Source: Lachnospiraceae bacterium
GTDB lineage: Bacteria; Bacillota; Clostridia; Lachnospirales; Lachnospiraceae
Reading direction: 5' to 3'
DNA length: 47,478 nucleotides
NCBI GenBank assembly: GCA_014804615.1
Contig: JAAUZL010000018.1
Coordinates: forward strand, 192,803-240,280
Below, piece by piece: positions 15,411 through 23,493 of the stretch. A program made the position numbers and the translations under genes. The notes under the pieces are model-generated. The model ran no database searches and was not told the DNA's origin. It saw only the letters and a list, made by a program, of their open reading frames with translations. How positions within the stretch are numbered: position 1 is the first letter of the stretch; every line of letters begins with the position of its first letter.

Positions 15411-16604
15411 TTAGCGGAACTGCTCCGCCAGACTCGGTGCGATCTTTTTGCGGGTCAGTTCCATCAACCCTAAGCGCGTCATATCCAGCGCCTTTGCCGG
15501 GATGGGATCCTGTTTCAGGAGACTGCGCATATATTCTAAAAGCACCGTTTCATTTGCCTTGTTTTTCATATTGATAAAGTCTACCAGAATGATGCCGGAC
15601 AGGTTTCTCGCCCGCAGTTGCAGGGCGATCATCTCGGCGGCCTCCCGGTTGATGCGAAGGAAGGTCTCCTCTTTGTCCTTGCCGCTCTCGCATTTTCCTG
15701 TGTTGACATCAATGGAGATCAGAGCCTCCGTGGGCTCTATGACAAGATAACCGCCGGATTTCAGCCATACCTTTTTGGAAAGCAGCTCCTGCATACGGCT
15801 TTCCACGGCATAGAGCTTGTAAAGCGGCAAAAGGGAATCTTCGTAAAAACGCAGGGGAATGTCTGTATCCCTGCAGAGATCAGCCAAAGCATCGTAAACT
15901 TCCCGCAGATCGGTGATCACCTCGTCGTACTCGTCTCGATAGGCATTTTCCACGAAAGCGGCATAATCCGGTTTGCTGCGGTACAGACAGCTGTAACAGG
16001 TGCGTGTGGGAGCAATCTCCAGAAGATGCGTAAGGGTCTGGGAAAGGCTCTCCGCTTCCGCAAGCAGAGGCGTTTCATCGACCAGAGTGGCTGCGTTTGT
16101 CCTGACGATCAGACAGTGTTTTTCGGCGATCGCCTGTAATGTTTCCAGACTGCGAAAATGCTCCTGCTGTTTGACAGACAGTTTGGAGGAGACCTGTACG
16201 CGGCTTTCCTTCTCAGCAGCGGAATGCGTACCCACTACAGCATACTGTCCGGACAGGGAAAGCCTGGTGGTCACACCGGCAAGCTTCGTTTTCATTGGCT
16301 CTTTGACGAGCTGTACCAGAAGCTCATCTCCCGCTTTCAGCCGGCCATCCGGCCTGCGGTTTGTAACATGAGCATGCTTTGCCTCGGTAAGGGGCAGAAA
16401 TGTCAGATAGTCGCCTCCCAGATCGACGAAGGCAGCACCTATGTTTTCTGAGATATTTTGCACTTTTCCTACGTAAATATTGCCCACTGCGTGATTACTC
16501 TCCCTCTCTACCTGTACGGAGAGGATCTGGTTGTCACGTATGAGCATTGTGAGCAGTTTTTCATTTAATCTTGTAATCAGAATTTTACCTTTGAGTGGCA
16601 TCAT
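15411..16604 (-). CDS. rng: Ribonuclease E/G family endonuclease
   Basis: A 397-aa RNase G-type enzyme for rRNA or mRNA processing. It has an S1 RNA-binding domain (about 30-115: VGNIYVGKVQNI, GAAFVDLGG) and the catalytic metal-binding aspartates D299 (ISIDVNTGK) and D342 (LVDFINM). It lacks the long C-terminal scaffold of RNase E and ends soon after the catalytic core. The open frame begins at 16622, but a promoter -10 lies at 16616-16611, so the ATG at 16604 is the earliest transcribed start and the mRNA is probably leaderless. Confidence 0.88.
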   Translation of the reverse strand: MMPLKGKILITRLNEKLLTMLIRDNQILSVQVERESNHAVGNIYVGKVQNISENIGAAFVDLGGDYLTFLPLTEAKHAHVTNRRPDGRLKAGDELLVQLVKEPMKTKLAGVTTRLSLSGQYAVVGTHSAAEKESRVQVSSKLSVKQQEHFRSLETLQAIAEKHCLIVRTNAATLVDETPLLAEAESLSQTLTHLLEIAPTRTCYSCLYRSKPDYAAFVENAYRDEYDEVITDLREVYDALADLCRDTDIPLRFYEDSLLPLYKLYAVESRMQELLSKKVWLKSGGYLVIEPTEALISIDVNTGKCESGKDKEETFLRINREAAEMIALQLRARNLSGIILVDFINMKNKANETVLLEYMRSLLKQDPIPAKALDMTRLGLMELTRKKIAPSLAEQFR

Positions 16605-16610
16605 GTTTTC

Positions 16611-16638
16611 AGTATAGCACATAACGAGAGAAATGCAA
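16611..16638 (-). promoter_or_regulatory. Promoter of the RNase G gene, leaderless type
   Basis: On the minus strand a -35 TTGCAT (16638-16633) and -10 TATACT (16616-16611) have 16-bp spacing. The predicted start site, 7 nt on, coincides with the ATG at 16604. No Shine-Dalgarno is present. Confidence 0.6.
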
Positions 16639-16661
16639 AAAGAAAACCCGCCGTTCGTGAA

Positions 16662-16730
16662 ATGTAAAATAAATATCAGGGTGGAGAACCTTCACGTATT
16701 GATGAGAAATTTCTCCACCCCGGTTTACAT
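16662..16730 (-). terminator. Terminator-like hairpin after ybjQ
   Basis: GGGTGGAGAA (16679-16688) pairs perfectly with TTCTCCACCC (16711-16720). An outer ATGTAAA/TTTACAT pair (16662-16668 with 16724-16730) extends it. It lies just after the YbjQ stop. No classical T-run follows. Confidence 0.5.
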
Positions 16731-16732
16731 GA

Positions 16733-17050
16733 TTACAGAATCTTATACTTTACAGCTGTGCCGTATGCGATTACTTCCGCCGCACCCTGCATGACTGATG
16801 AAGAGGCATATCTTACATTAACTACCGCATCGGCGCCTAGTGCCTGCGCCTCGTCCACCATACGCTTTACGGCGATCTGCCTTGCCTGATTGAGCATATC
16901 TGTATACTCCTTGACTTCTCCGCCCACCAGGGTCTTGATCCCTGCCATAAAATCTTTGCCGAAATTCTTGGTCTGTACGATACTCCCCTTGACGATTCCT
17001 AAGGTTTCCAATTCTTTTCCGGAAATATAATCAGTATTTACGAGCAGCAT
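16733..17050 (-). CDS. YbjQ (DUF74) family protein
   Basis: A 105-aa YbjQ/UPF0145 protein. It starts MLLVNTDYISGKELETLGIVKGS and has the conserved core of ARQIAVKRMVDEAQALGADA with VNVRYASSSVM. Members form pentamers and have been called heavy-metal-binding, but no function is established. It overlaps the upstream MerR gene by 20 bp, so the two are translated together. Confidence 0.88.
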   Translation of the reverse strand: MLLVNTDYISGKELETLGIVKGSIVQTKNFGKDFMAGIKTLVGGEVKEYTDMLNQARQIAVKRMVDEAQALGADAVVNVRYASSSVMQGAAEVIAYGTAVKYKIL

Positions 17051-17669
17051 CTTCTTCTCCTCCTTCTAATTCTTTGATGCGCTGCAAAAGCGCGACGGTC
17101 ACGGCTAATACAATTACGATGGGCACTAGTAGGAAAATACCGAATAACAGGTTCGGGATCGGATCCTGTGTATATCCCCAGATGAGTATGCCGACAAATG
17201 CGAACATGATCAGAATAAAGACGATGGCCGCTATGATCGAGCCACGCTTTTTTCTGATGGTATCATTTGACACATTTTTGAATTTTGTTCCTTTCTCTTC
17301 CATTTCCACCATCCTTTCCAGGTATTGATCAGGGGAAAGCGTCTGGTAGAGACAGTCCTTCTCCAGGATCAGGCGGCACAGCCCGGCGGTCTCCGTAAGA
17401 TTCTTCTGCTCCCGCTCCAGCACAATAAGCTGCCTTTGCAACGCATCCGTAAGGAGCAGATCTCCGCTCTGAATCTTTCTAATCTCCTCGATGGGCAGGG
17501 AGAGTTTGCGTAAAAGTTTAATTTTCTTTAAAAGCAAAACGTCCGTTTCATCATATTCCCGGTAGCCGTTCTCACTGTTTCGCTTCGGATGTAACAGTCC
17601 CTGCTGTTCATAAAAACGGATATTTTTCTTGGAGACGCCCACCTGCTGTTCCACTTCATTGATCTTCAT
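17031..17669 (-). CDS. MerR family regulator with C-terminal membrane segments
   Basis: A 212-aa protein. It has an N-terminal MerR winged helix (about 1-70: VSKKNIRFYEQQGLLHPKR, then ENGYREYDE), a helical dimerisation region (about 75-125), and two hydrophobic segments (about 145-165 and 172-195), so the regulator is probably membrane-anchored. There is no metal-binding cysteine cluster. The frame opens at 17729, but AAGGAGG precedes the ATG at 17669. Its promoter has the 19-bp spacer typical of MerR control. Confidence 0.85.
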   Translation of the reverse strand: MKINEVEQQVGVSKKNIRFYEQQGLLHPKRNSENGYREYDETDVLLLKKIKLLRKLSLPIEEIRKIQSGDLLLTDALQRQLIVLEREQKNLTETAGLCRLILEKDCLYQTLSPDQYLERMVEMEEKGTKFKNVSNDTIRKKRGSIIAAIVFILIMFAFVGILIWGYTQDPIPNLLFGIFLLVPIVIVLAVTVALLQRIKELEGGEEDAARKY

Positions 17670-17711
17670 GTTATCCTCCTTTCCAAAGCGTTTCTTTCCT
17701 CTGATGCTTTT

Positions 17712-17742
17712 AGAATAAGGCTTCCACAAGGTGGAAGGTCAA
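17712..17742 (-). promoter_or_regulatory. MerR-type promoter with 19-bp spacer and operator dyad
   Basis: On the minus strand, -35 TTGACC (17742-17737) and -10 TATTCT (17717-17712) are 19 bp apart. The perfect dyad CTTCCAC-CTT-GTGGAAG (17737-17721) fills the spacer. This is the geometry that MerR proteins untwist to activate. Confidence 0.8.
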
Positions 17743-17751
17743 GCGTTTTAA

Positions 17752-17790
17752 CAAAAAAATTTCAAGGACTATGTCGTTATAGTCCTTGAA
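17752..17790 (-). terminator. Rho-independent terminator after the J-domain gene
   Basis: A perfect 12-bp stem TTCAAGGACTAT/ATAGTCCTTGAA (17761-17772 with 17779-17790) with a 6-nt loop is followed on the minus strand by a T7 run. Confidence 0.85.
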
Positions 17791-17799
17791 CTGTTCTTA

Positions 17800-18966
17800 T
17801 TAGTGATATTTTTCGGATAAAGCCTTATACTCTTCCTGAATCTGTCTGGAAACGGATGAGTCGCCGTTCTGGTTATCGGGATGATAAATTTTTAACAGAT
17901 CGTGATATCTCTTTTTGAGGGACTTCTTATCGGTTACCCCTGCAAAATAAGAAGTACCATTCGCTGCGCCGCCTTGCACATTCGGTTTAGTAGCCGCCCG
18001 ATTTCCTTGTTTTGCAGCGCGATGCGGGTTTGTCCTGTAAGGATTTTGCTTGTAACTTCGTATCTGATATAGTTTTTGCTTTTCAAAAAACTGGTTAAAA
18101 GTGATGTTGCGTGAAAGGGAATCCAGATAGATCAGATAGTGTTTCCAGTCTGTGTCAAATTCCCGTCTCTCTTCGCTGTTACTGCAGACAGAGGTCTGAT
18201 AATACTGGTATTGTCCCGGCAGCACAGGATATTTTTCATACATTTTGCTTTTGATATCGGGAAATTCATTCATTTTTGCCTCCAGCATTTTTTGGAATTT
18301 TCTTTGTCGATAGGAGCCAATAAAATCATTGCCCAGATATGCCCATAAATATACAGAGCAGGAGTAAAATAAACTTAAAAAAGAAAATAAAATGACATTG
18401 GAATGATCTAAAAATGACTGTCCATAAAGATATATGAATCCGACAGAGGCAATTGTCAGCAGGCATATTGCGATCATTCTACAAAAAAAGATACATGACA
18501 GGAAGAAAACAGCCGTTAATATCAGAATAATTGACAGTTGTATCGTATGGTTAAGAGAATATATTAAACCGACAATTAACATCTCCTCAAATAAAATCAT
18601 AGCATATCCAAGTGCTGTACAGTTTACTTGTCCATAGGTTTTGTGAAATTCCACTAACAGGAAGAAAAGAAATAATGCAATCAGGCTGCTGGAGTTCATC
18701 GGTAAATATTGGATCATGATTTTGAAAATACCTATGGATTCCATAAGAGAAAACAGCAATATATAGACAACGCTGAACAGCGGTATGCTTTCCAGAATCA
18801 TGAGCACAAAGCAAATTCCAAAGCCAAGAAGAACGTTTTTAGTATAGAATCCGATCAATATGGATAAGAGTATGTTTTCCAGCCATGATAACTTTGTGGC
18901 GTTATTAAAAAAGCAATGATTAAAAAATAGTTTTTTGATGGAAATATTTTTGCTAAATTCTCTCAT
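17800..18966 (-). CDS. Membrane-anchored J-domain protein
   Basis: A 388-aa protein. The first ~225 residues are highly hydrophobic, with about seven to eight transmembrane segments. The rest is cytoplasmic and ends in a J domain (about 349-388) with the HPD motif at H362-P363-D364, the signal that stimulates Hsp70 ATPase. It would recruit DnaK to the membrane. It is the last gene of the radical SAM operon and has its own terminator. The base composition of its first part is noticeably A/T-rich compared with its neighbours. Confidence 0.78.
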   Translation of the reverse strand: MREFSKNISIKKLFFNHCFFNNATKLSWLENILLSILIGFYTKNVLLGFGICFVLMILESIPLFSVVYILLFSLMESIGIFKIMIQYLPMNSSSLIALFLFFLLVEFHKTYGQVNCTALGYAMILFEEMLIVGLIYSLNHTIQLSIILILTAVFFLSCIFFCRMIAICLLTIASVGFIYLYGQSFLDHSNVILFSFLSLFYSCSVYLWAYLGNDFIGSYRQRKFQKMLEAKMNEFPDIKSKMYEKYPVLPGQYQYYQTSVCSNSEERREFDTDWKHYLIYLDSLSRNITFNQFFEKQKLYQIRSYKQNPYRTNPHRAAKQGNRAATKPNVQGGAANGTSYFAGVTDKKSLKKRYHDLLKIYHPDNQNGDSSVSRQIQEEYKALSEKYH

Positions 18967-19016
18967 ATTTATAAACGTACTCCTGTGAAATCATGTCTTT
19001 AAGGATATCCTTCGTT

Positions 19017-19712
19017 TCAAAGGCCTTGAAGCGGTACAAGATGCCGTTTCCCGTCTTCTTTGGCAAGGTCTGCGTAAGTCTCCAGTCTTGTTACCTGAAT
19101 GTCGGAAACGGGTATCTCACAGCCTGCAAATTGGCAGAATTTCTCAAAAATCATGGTTGGCTTGATATTGCCGCTGCTGCTGGCATTAACCAGCATACGG
19201 ACAGCCCCCTCCTCATTTACACCAAGATCATAGATACCCTGCTTGAGATCCAGTTCTACCACACTCTTTTTGGTCTCCTTTGTGTAGGGAATGGTTTCCT
19301 GAGCGTAGAAAGCCTGTAGTTTCTCTGACAGATCATCGATGGGGAAAGATCCCTCTTTCATTGCAAGTTGATAGGAAGCCGCCGCAACGCTTGCCATGGC
19401 GTTTTTTGCCTGATCCGGCAGCACATTCACGGACAAAATCTCAACACCCTCCACCATCACGGCGTTTAAGGCCTGCCGCATGGCTTCCGGGGAATCCATG
19501 GAGAGCACCTCGATATCCAGATATTCACCGAGGCTCTCGATCCCAACGCCCAGAGGTGCGGCAAAGGACATGATCTGGTGGGGACTGAAGCCCTCTGAAT
19601 AGCGCACATCGATGTCGGCGCGCCGGATCGCTTTCTGAAAAAAGCGCATCATATCCAGATGACCGATAAATTTCATAACGCCGTATTTGGCGAATTTGAT
19701 CCTGACTTTCAT
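19017..19712 (-). CDS. TIGR03936 family (DUF2344) radical SAM-associated protein
   Basis: A 231-aa protein that usually pairs with, or is fused to, the TIGR03960 radical SAM enzyme. Family sequence: RIKFAKYGVMKFIGHLDMMRFFQKAIRRA and YSEGFSPHQIMSFA near the N-terminus. It probably helps the radical SAM partner act on RNA; the reaction is unknown. Here it is separated from the partner by an MBL hydrolase and YqeY. Confidence 0.88.
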   Translation of the reverse strand: MKVRIKFAKYGVMKFIGHLDMMRFFQKAIRRADIDVRYSEGFSPHQIMSFAAPLGVGIESLGEYLDIEVLSMDSPEAMRQALNAVMVEGVEILSVNVLPDQAKNAMASVAAASYQLAMKEGSFPIDDLSEKLQAFYAQETIPYTKETKKSVVELDLKQGIYDLGVNEEGAVRMLVNASSSGNIKPTMIFEKFCQFAGCEIPVSDIQVTRLETYADLAKEDGKRHLVPLQGL

Positions 19713-19750
19713 AGATTACCTCTTAATTGGCTTTTGTGACGAAATATTGT

Positions 19751-20188
19751 CTACTGGCAGAGTTTTGCCACCACCTGATTGATCACGCTTCTCTCCGCTT
19801 TGCCTTTCAGCTCCGGCATCACGGTCTTCATGATCAGTCCTTTATTCTTCTGTGCTAACAGATCAGCATATTTTTCCGTCAGAAATGTCTCCACTTCCTC
19901 AGCGGACATCATTTTCGGCGCATATTCCTGAAAAATATCATATCTGGCTTGATACTCCTGACGCAGATCCTCGCGGGAGTCAGGGCAGCTATCCAACTGC
20001 TCCTTTACCGTCTTGATTTCCTTCAAGATCACACGATCCACGATCTCCTCCGTGATATTGTCCCGGGTGCCCTCATCAATGGCAACCTTCTTGGCCGCAG
20101 AAACTAGTGCGGAAATGGCGTCTTTGCGCACTTTGTTCCGCTCCTTCATGGCGGCGATCATATCTTTCTGTAATTGTTCAAACTGCAT
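19751..20188 (-). CDS. YqeY/GatB-like domain protein
   Basis: A 145-aa YqeY-family protein, related to the tRNA-binding tail domain of GatB. It starts MQFEQLQKDMIAAMKERNKVRKDAISALVSA and ends with the domain's GLIMKTVMPELKGKAE...INQVVAKLCQ. A role in tRNA-related processes is inferred. It lies 38 bp before the DUF2344 gene. Confidence 0.9.
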   Translation of the reverse strand: MQFEQLQKDMIAAMKERNKVRKDAISALVSAAKKVAIDEGTRDNITEEIVDRVILKEIKTVKEQLDSCPDSREDLRQEYQARYDIFQEYAPKMMSAEEVETFLTEKYADLLAQKNKGLIMKTVMPELKGKAERSVINQVVAKLCQ

Positions 20189-20279
20189 TGTCTTGTCCTC
20201 TCTTTCTAAGAAATATTTTTATATATGGCGCGATTCAAAGCGCAACGAAATATTATCCGGATTCTCTCCGGCTTTTCGG

Positions 20280-20969
20280 TTACAATATCCCATAATGCGC
20301 CGTGAACACTTTTTCATACCTGATGCACTCTTTCTCAATTTTACTAATTGACTCACAAGCCTGTCTGCGATCCATCGTGTACGGGTGGACTGTTATTCGT
20401 CCCTTATCCGCCTTGAAAGCATCTCCCGTGAAAAGATACTTCTCATCCACCGCATATATGGCAGAACCTTTCGTATGACCGGGCACCCATATGCTACGCA
20501 TTCTGTGTCCACCCAACTCTACCACCTCATTGTCCGGCAGATATACGACCTTGTCCGCATCACACACAATCGGGAGTTTATTTTTCTTGATAAGCTGTCT
20601 GTAGGTGCTGCCATCTATCATCTGCTTTTCCTGCTCACTCATATAGATTGTTGCATTTGAAAATAGCGGAAGGGATGCCACATGGTCATAGTCTGTATGA
20701 GTAAGAAACACACCCAGAACCTTCCCAGCGTTGATTGACAGACGCTCCATCTCCGACTGCACCGCCCTGATGTCAGAACCTGCATCCACTACGAGCCAGT
20801 TCTCACCTGCCGGTATAAAAAACAGATTGTTGCTGCGGTTCTTAATGGCTGTGATATCCGTCCCATCCACTTTGCTGCTGGGTAGTGGGTGCATGAAGCA
20901 CATGGGCAGAACCGTTGCTAGCGCTATGGCTGCAATGACAATGATGATGGCTGATAATAATAGATACAT
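20280..20969 (-). CDS. Membrane-anchored MBL-fold metallo-hydrolase
   Basis: A 229-aa protein. The first ~22 residues form a signal anchor, so the domain is probably extracytoplasmic. Metallo-beta-lactamase motifs are HTDYDH, GHTKGS, GDAF and a terminal HYG. The motif order fits a glyoxalase II-like hydrolase; the substrate is unknown. It starts 5 bp after the radical SAM gene. Confidence 0.85.
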   Translation of the reverse strand: MYLLLSAIIIVIAAIALATVLPMCFMHPLPSSKVDGTDITAIKNRSNNLFFIPAGENWLVVDAGSDIRAVQSEMERLSINAGKVLGVFLTHTDYDHVASLPLFSNATIYMSEQEKQMIDGSTYRQLIKKNKLPIVCDADKVVYLPDNEVVELGGHRMRSIWVPGHTKGSAIYAVDEKYLFTGDAFKADKGRITVHPYTMDRRQACESISKIEKECIRYEKVFTAHYGIL

Positions 20970-20974
20970 TACGG

Positions 20975-22840
20975 CTACCTCTCATAACAGACGCCAACCC
21001 CGAAACGGTTTGCTCCGCAGCCTTGGCACTGCGTCTTACAGTTGAGACTTACTGTCTGTTCCTGTGCCTTTTTCCATTCCCGCAGCAAAAACTCCTTTGT
21101 CACGCCGCAGTCGATGAAATCCCAGGGGAAAATCTCGTCGTCCGCACGCTCTCTGGTGGTGTAAAAGCCGATATCGAGCCCGCAGGCATCGAAGCTTTCC
21201 ATCCACAGATCGTTGTGAAAATACTCGCTCCAGGAATCAAAGAGACAGCCTCTGTGATAGGCTTCCAGAATGGCTTTGCCTACTCTTCTGTCTCCTCTTG
21301 CAAAAACGCCCTCCAGAACGCTCACATCCGCCTCATGCCAGTTGTATTTGATGCTCTTCTGGTTTAACTGGCTTTTGATACCCTGCATGGCCAGATGCGC
21401 TTTGTCAAGAAACTCCTCTTTGGTGCACATAGGCGCCCACTGGAACGGGGTAAAAGGTTTGGGAATAAAGAAGGAGGTGCTTGCCACGATCTGTACCTTG
21501 CCGTTTACCCGCTTGTCTTTGGGGACGGTTTCAAAAAAAGCCGCAGCGATTTTGTTGGACAAATCCCCGATGCCCAGAATATCTTCTTCTGTCTCCGTTG
21601 GCAGGCCCAACATAAAATACAGCTTTACCCGGGTCCAGCCGCCCTTAAAGGCAAGTGTCGCTCCGTTTAAAATGACTTCTTCGGTCAACCCCTTATTAAT
21701 CACATCCCGGAGCCGCTGGCTGCCGGCTTCCGGTGCGAAAGTAAGACTGCTTTTTTTCACATCCTGTACCTTGCTCATCACATCCAGAGAAAAGGCATCG
21801 ATCCGCAGGGAAGGCAGTGAGATGTTGATATGCTTCCGATCACAGTCCTCAATGAGAAAATCGAGAAGCTCATTCAGACGGGAGTAATCGCTGGAGCTCA
21901 AAGAACTCAGGGAAATCTCCTCATGGCCTGTATTTTTCAGCATAACAACGGCAGATTCTTTCAGCTTGTCCACATCGCGCTCTCTGACCGGACGATAGAT
22001 TTGTCCTGCTTGACAAAAGCGGCAGCCACGGATACAGCCTCTTTGAATCTCCAACACTACCCGATCCTGTGTGACCTTGATAAAGGGAACCACGGGCTTT
22101 GCCGGGTAAGGCGCATCGGAAAGTTGGGTTTCAATCTCCTTTAAAATGGTATCCGGCGCCCGGTCGTAGAGTTTGCGCCGTTCCCGAATGGTACCATTTT
22201 CATTGTAAATCTCCTCATAGAACTGGGGCACATAGATACCGGGAAGCTTGGAGGCCTTTTTCAGAAAATCCAGTCTGTTGCCGCCGGAGGCTTTATTTTT
22301 CAGGTAAAGATCCAGAAGGGGCCGGTACATGGTCTCTCCCTCGCCGATATAGAACAGATCGAAAAAATCTGCGATAGGCTCCGGATTATAGGCGCAGGGT
22401 CCGCCGCCGATCACGATGGGCATAGTGTCGTCCCGATCCCTGGCCATCAGCGGAATCTGCGAAAGATCCAGTATCTGCAAAATATTCGTATAGCACATCT
22501 CATATTGCAGGGTAATGCCCAAAAAGTCCATCTCCTGAACCGGGTCCTGAGATTCCAGACAAAACAAAGGGATATTTTCTTCCCGCATGATCTGATCCAG
22601 ATCGGTCCAGGGGGAGTATACTCTCTCGCACCACACATCTTCCCAGTCGTTCATCATGCTGTAGAGGATCTGGATGCCCAGATGAGACATACCAATTTCG
22701 TAGACATCGGGAAAGCACATGGCAAACCGCAGAGAGACCTTACTCTTATCTTTCATGACAGAGTTGACTTCATTGCCGATATAGCGGGCCGGTTTTTCCA
22801 CGCGCAGCAGAATGTCATCGCGTAAAGCTGTTTTTCTCAT
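20975..22840 (-). CDS. TIGR03960 family B12-binding domain/radical SAM protein
   Basis: A 621-aa enzyme. It has an N-terminal B12-binding-like domain (about 40-190) and a radical SAM core with the CxxxCxxC cluster motif in RGCIRGCRFCQAG (about residue 265), and a C-terminal extension with a final CQGCGANRF pair. The family sits with RNase G, L21 and Obg in many Clostridia. The substrate is unknown. It heads a five-gene operon behind a consensus promoter. Confidence 0.9.
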   Translation of the reverse strand: MRKTALRDDILLRVEKPARYIGNEVNSVMKDKSKVSLRFAMCFPDVYEIGMSHLGIQILYSMMNDWEDVWCERVYSPWTDLDQIMREENIPLFCLESQDPVQEMDFLGITLQYEMCYTNILQILDLSQIPLMARDRDDTMPIVIGGGPCAYNPEPIADFFDLFYIGEGETMYRPLLDLYLKNKASGGNRLDFLKKASKLPGIYVPQFYEEIYNENGTIRERRKLYDRAPDTILKEIETQLSDAPYPAKPVVPFIKVTQDRVVLEIQRGCIRGCRFCQAGQIYRPVRERDVDKLKESAVVMLKNTGHEEISLSSLSSSDYSRLNELLDFLIEDCDRKHINISLPSLRIDAFSLDVMSKVQDVKKSSLTFAPEAGSQRLRDVINKGLTEEVILNGATLAFKGGWTRVKLYFMLGLPTETEEDILGIGDLSNKIAAAFFETVPKDKRVNGKVQIVASTSFFIPKPFTPFQWAPMCTKEEFLDKAHLAMQGIKSQLNQKSIKYNWHEADVSVLEGVFARGDRRVGKAILEAYHRGCLFDSWSEYFHNDLWMESFDACGLDIGFYTTRERADDEIFPWDFIDCGVTKEFLLREWKKAQEQTVSLNCKTQCQGCGANRFGVGVCYER

Positions 22841-22875
22841 TTTATCTCAAATTTCCTTATCCTGTATTTAATTAC

Positions 22876-22904
22876 AGTATAACGAAGTTATCCGGCAAAG
22901 TCAA
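22876..22904 (-). promoter_or_regulatory. Promoter of the radical SAM operon
   Basis: On the minus strand, -35 TTGACT (22904-22899) and -10 TATACT (22881-22876) are 17 bp apart, about 35 bp ahead of the ATG. Confidence 0.78.
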
Positions 22905-22928
22905 AATGATGACGCGTGAATATGGCTC

Positions 22929-23330
22929 TTACTCGAATAATCCGGAAAGCTCTTCCAGCACAGCGTTTTCCGATCCGTCATAGAGATGCAGACTGTCCGC
23001 CTGGATCATTTCATAGACTTCATTGGTGCTGAAGGTCAGTATTTTCCCCTGATTCGTATCACAGAGCAAAAAACCTACGAACAGAAGAACTGCCAGCGTC
23101 ATCCGGTATTTAAAGCTCCCGGTTGCATTGCCTTGCAGTTCGTTCCCGTTTGTCAGAGAATCGTAGCCGCCTGACTCGGAAAAAGGATTTTTATCATACA
23201 GAGGCGGCTGTATTTCTTTTCCGTAAAGGATCTGCTCTCGCTGCCTGAGTTTTAAACGGTTCCCCATATTTTGCTCCCGGATAAACCGGGCAAGCTCCAT
23301 TCTTTTTTCCGTTGTTGCCTTTTTATCCAT
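22929..23330 (-). CDS. Hypothetical single-pass membrane protein
   Basis: A 133-aa protein of no family I recognise. It starts MDKKATTEKRMELARFIREQ (charged, cytoplasmic), has one hydrophobic segment (about 76-92, MTLAVLLFVGFLLCD) and a short acidic outside tail. The frame opens at 23408, but AAAGGA precedes the ATG at 23330. A 43-bp stretch of its 3' half (23009-23051) is repeated at 29919-29961. Confidence 0.65.
   Translation of the reverse strand: MDKKATTEKRMELARFIREQNMGNRLKLRQREQILYGKEIQPPLYDKNPFSESGGYDSLTNGNELQGNATGSFKYRMTLAVLLFVGFLLCDTNQGKILTFSTNEVYEMIQADSLHLYDGSENAVLEELSGLFE
23009..23051. repeat. 43-bp direct repeat, copy 1 (inside the 22929-23330 gene)
   Basis: It matches 29919-29961 at 40 of 43 positions in the same orientation. 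It encodes residues near NQGKILTFSTNEVYEM of the host gene. Confidence 0.85.
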
Positions 23331-23428
23331 AAAACGATGATTCCTTTCTGATGTCAGATGATCATTCTGGTTTATTATATTGGAAATCTGGACAGCATAG
23401 AACCTCAAAGGATAATAGGAAATTTCGC

Positions 23429-23464
23429 AAAAAAATCAGCGTCACCGTTTAAGCCGATGGCGCT
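23429..23464 (-). terminator. Rho-independent terminator of the BspA-type gene
   Basis: On the minus strand, AGCGCCATCGG pairs with CGGTGACGCT (one mismatch, one G.U) and a T7 run follows (23435-23429). It is about 30 bp past the stop. Confidence 0.78.
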
Positions 23465-23493
23465 AATCTTTTTTCTTATCATGAATTTGCTCG

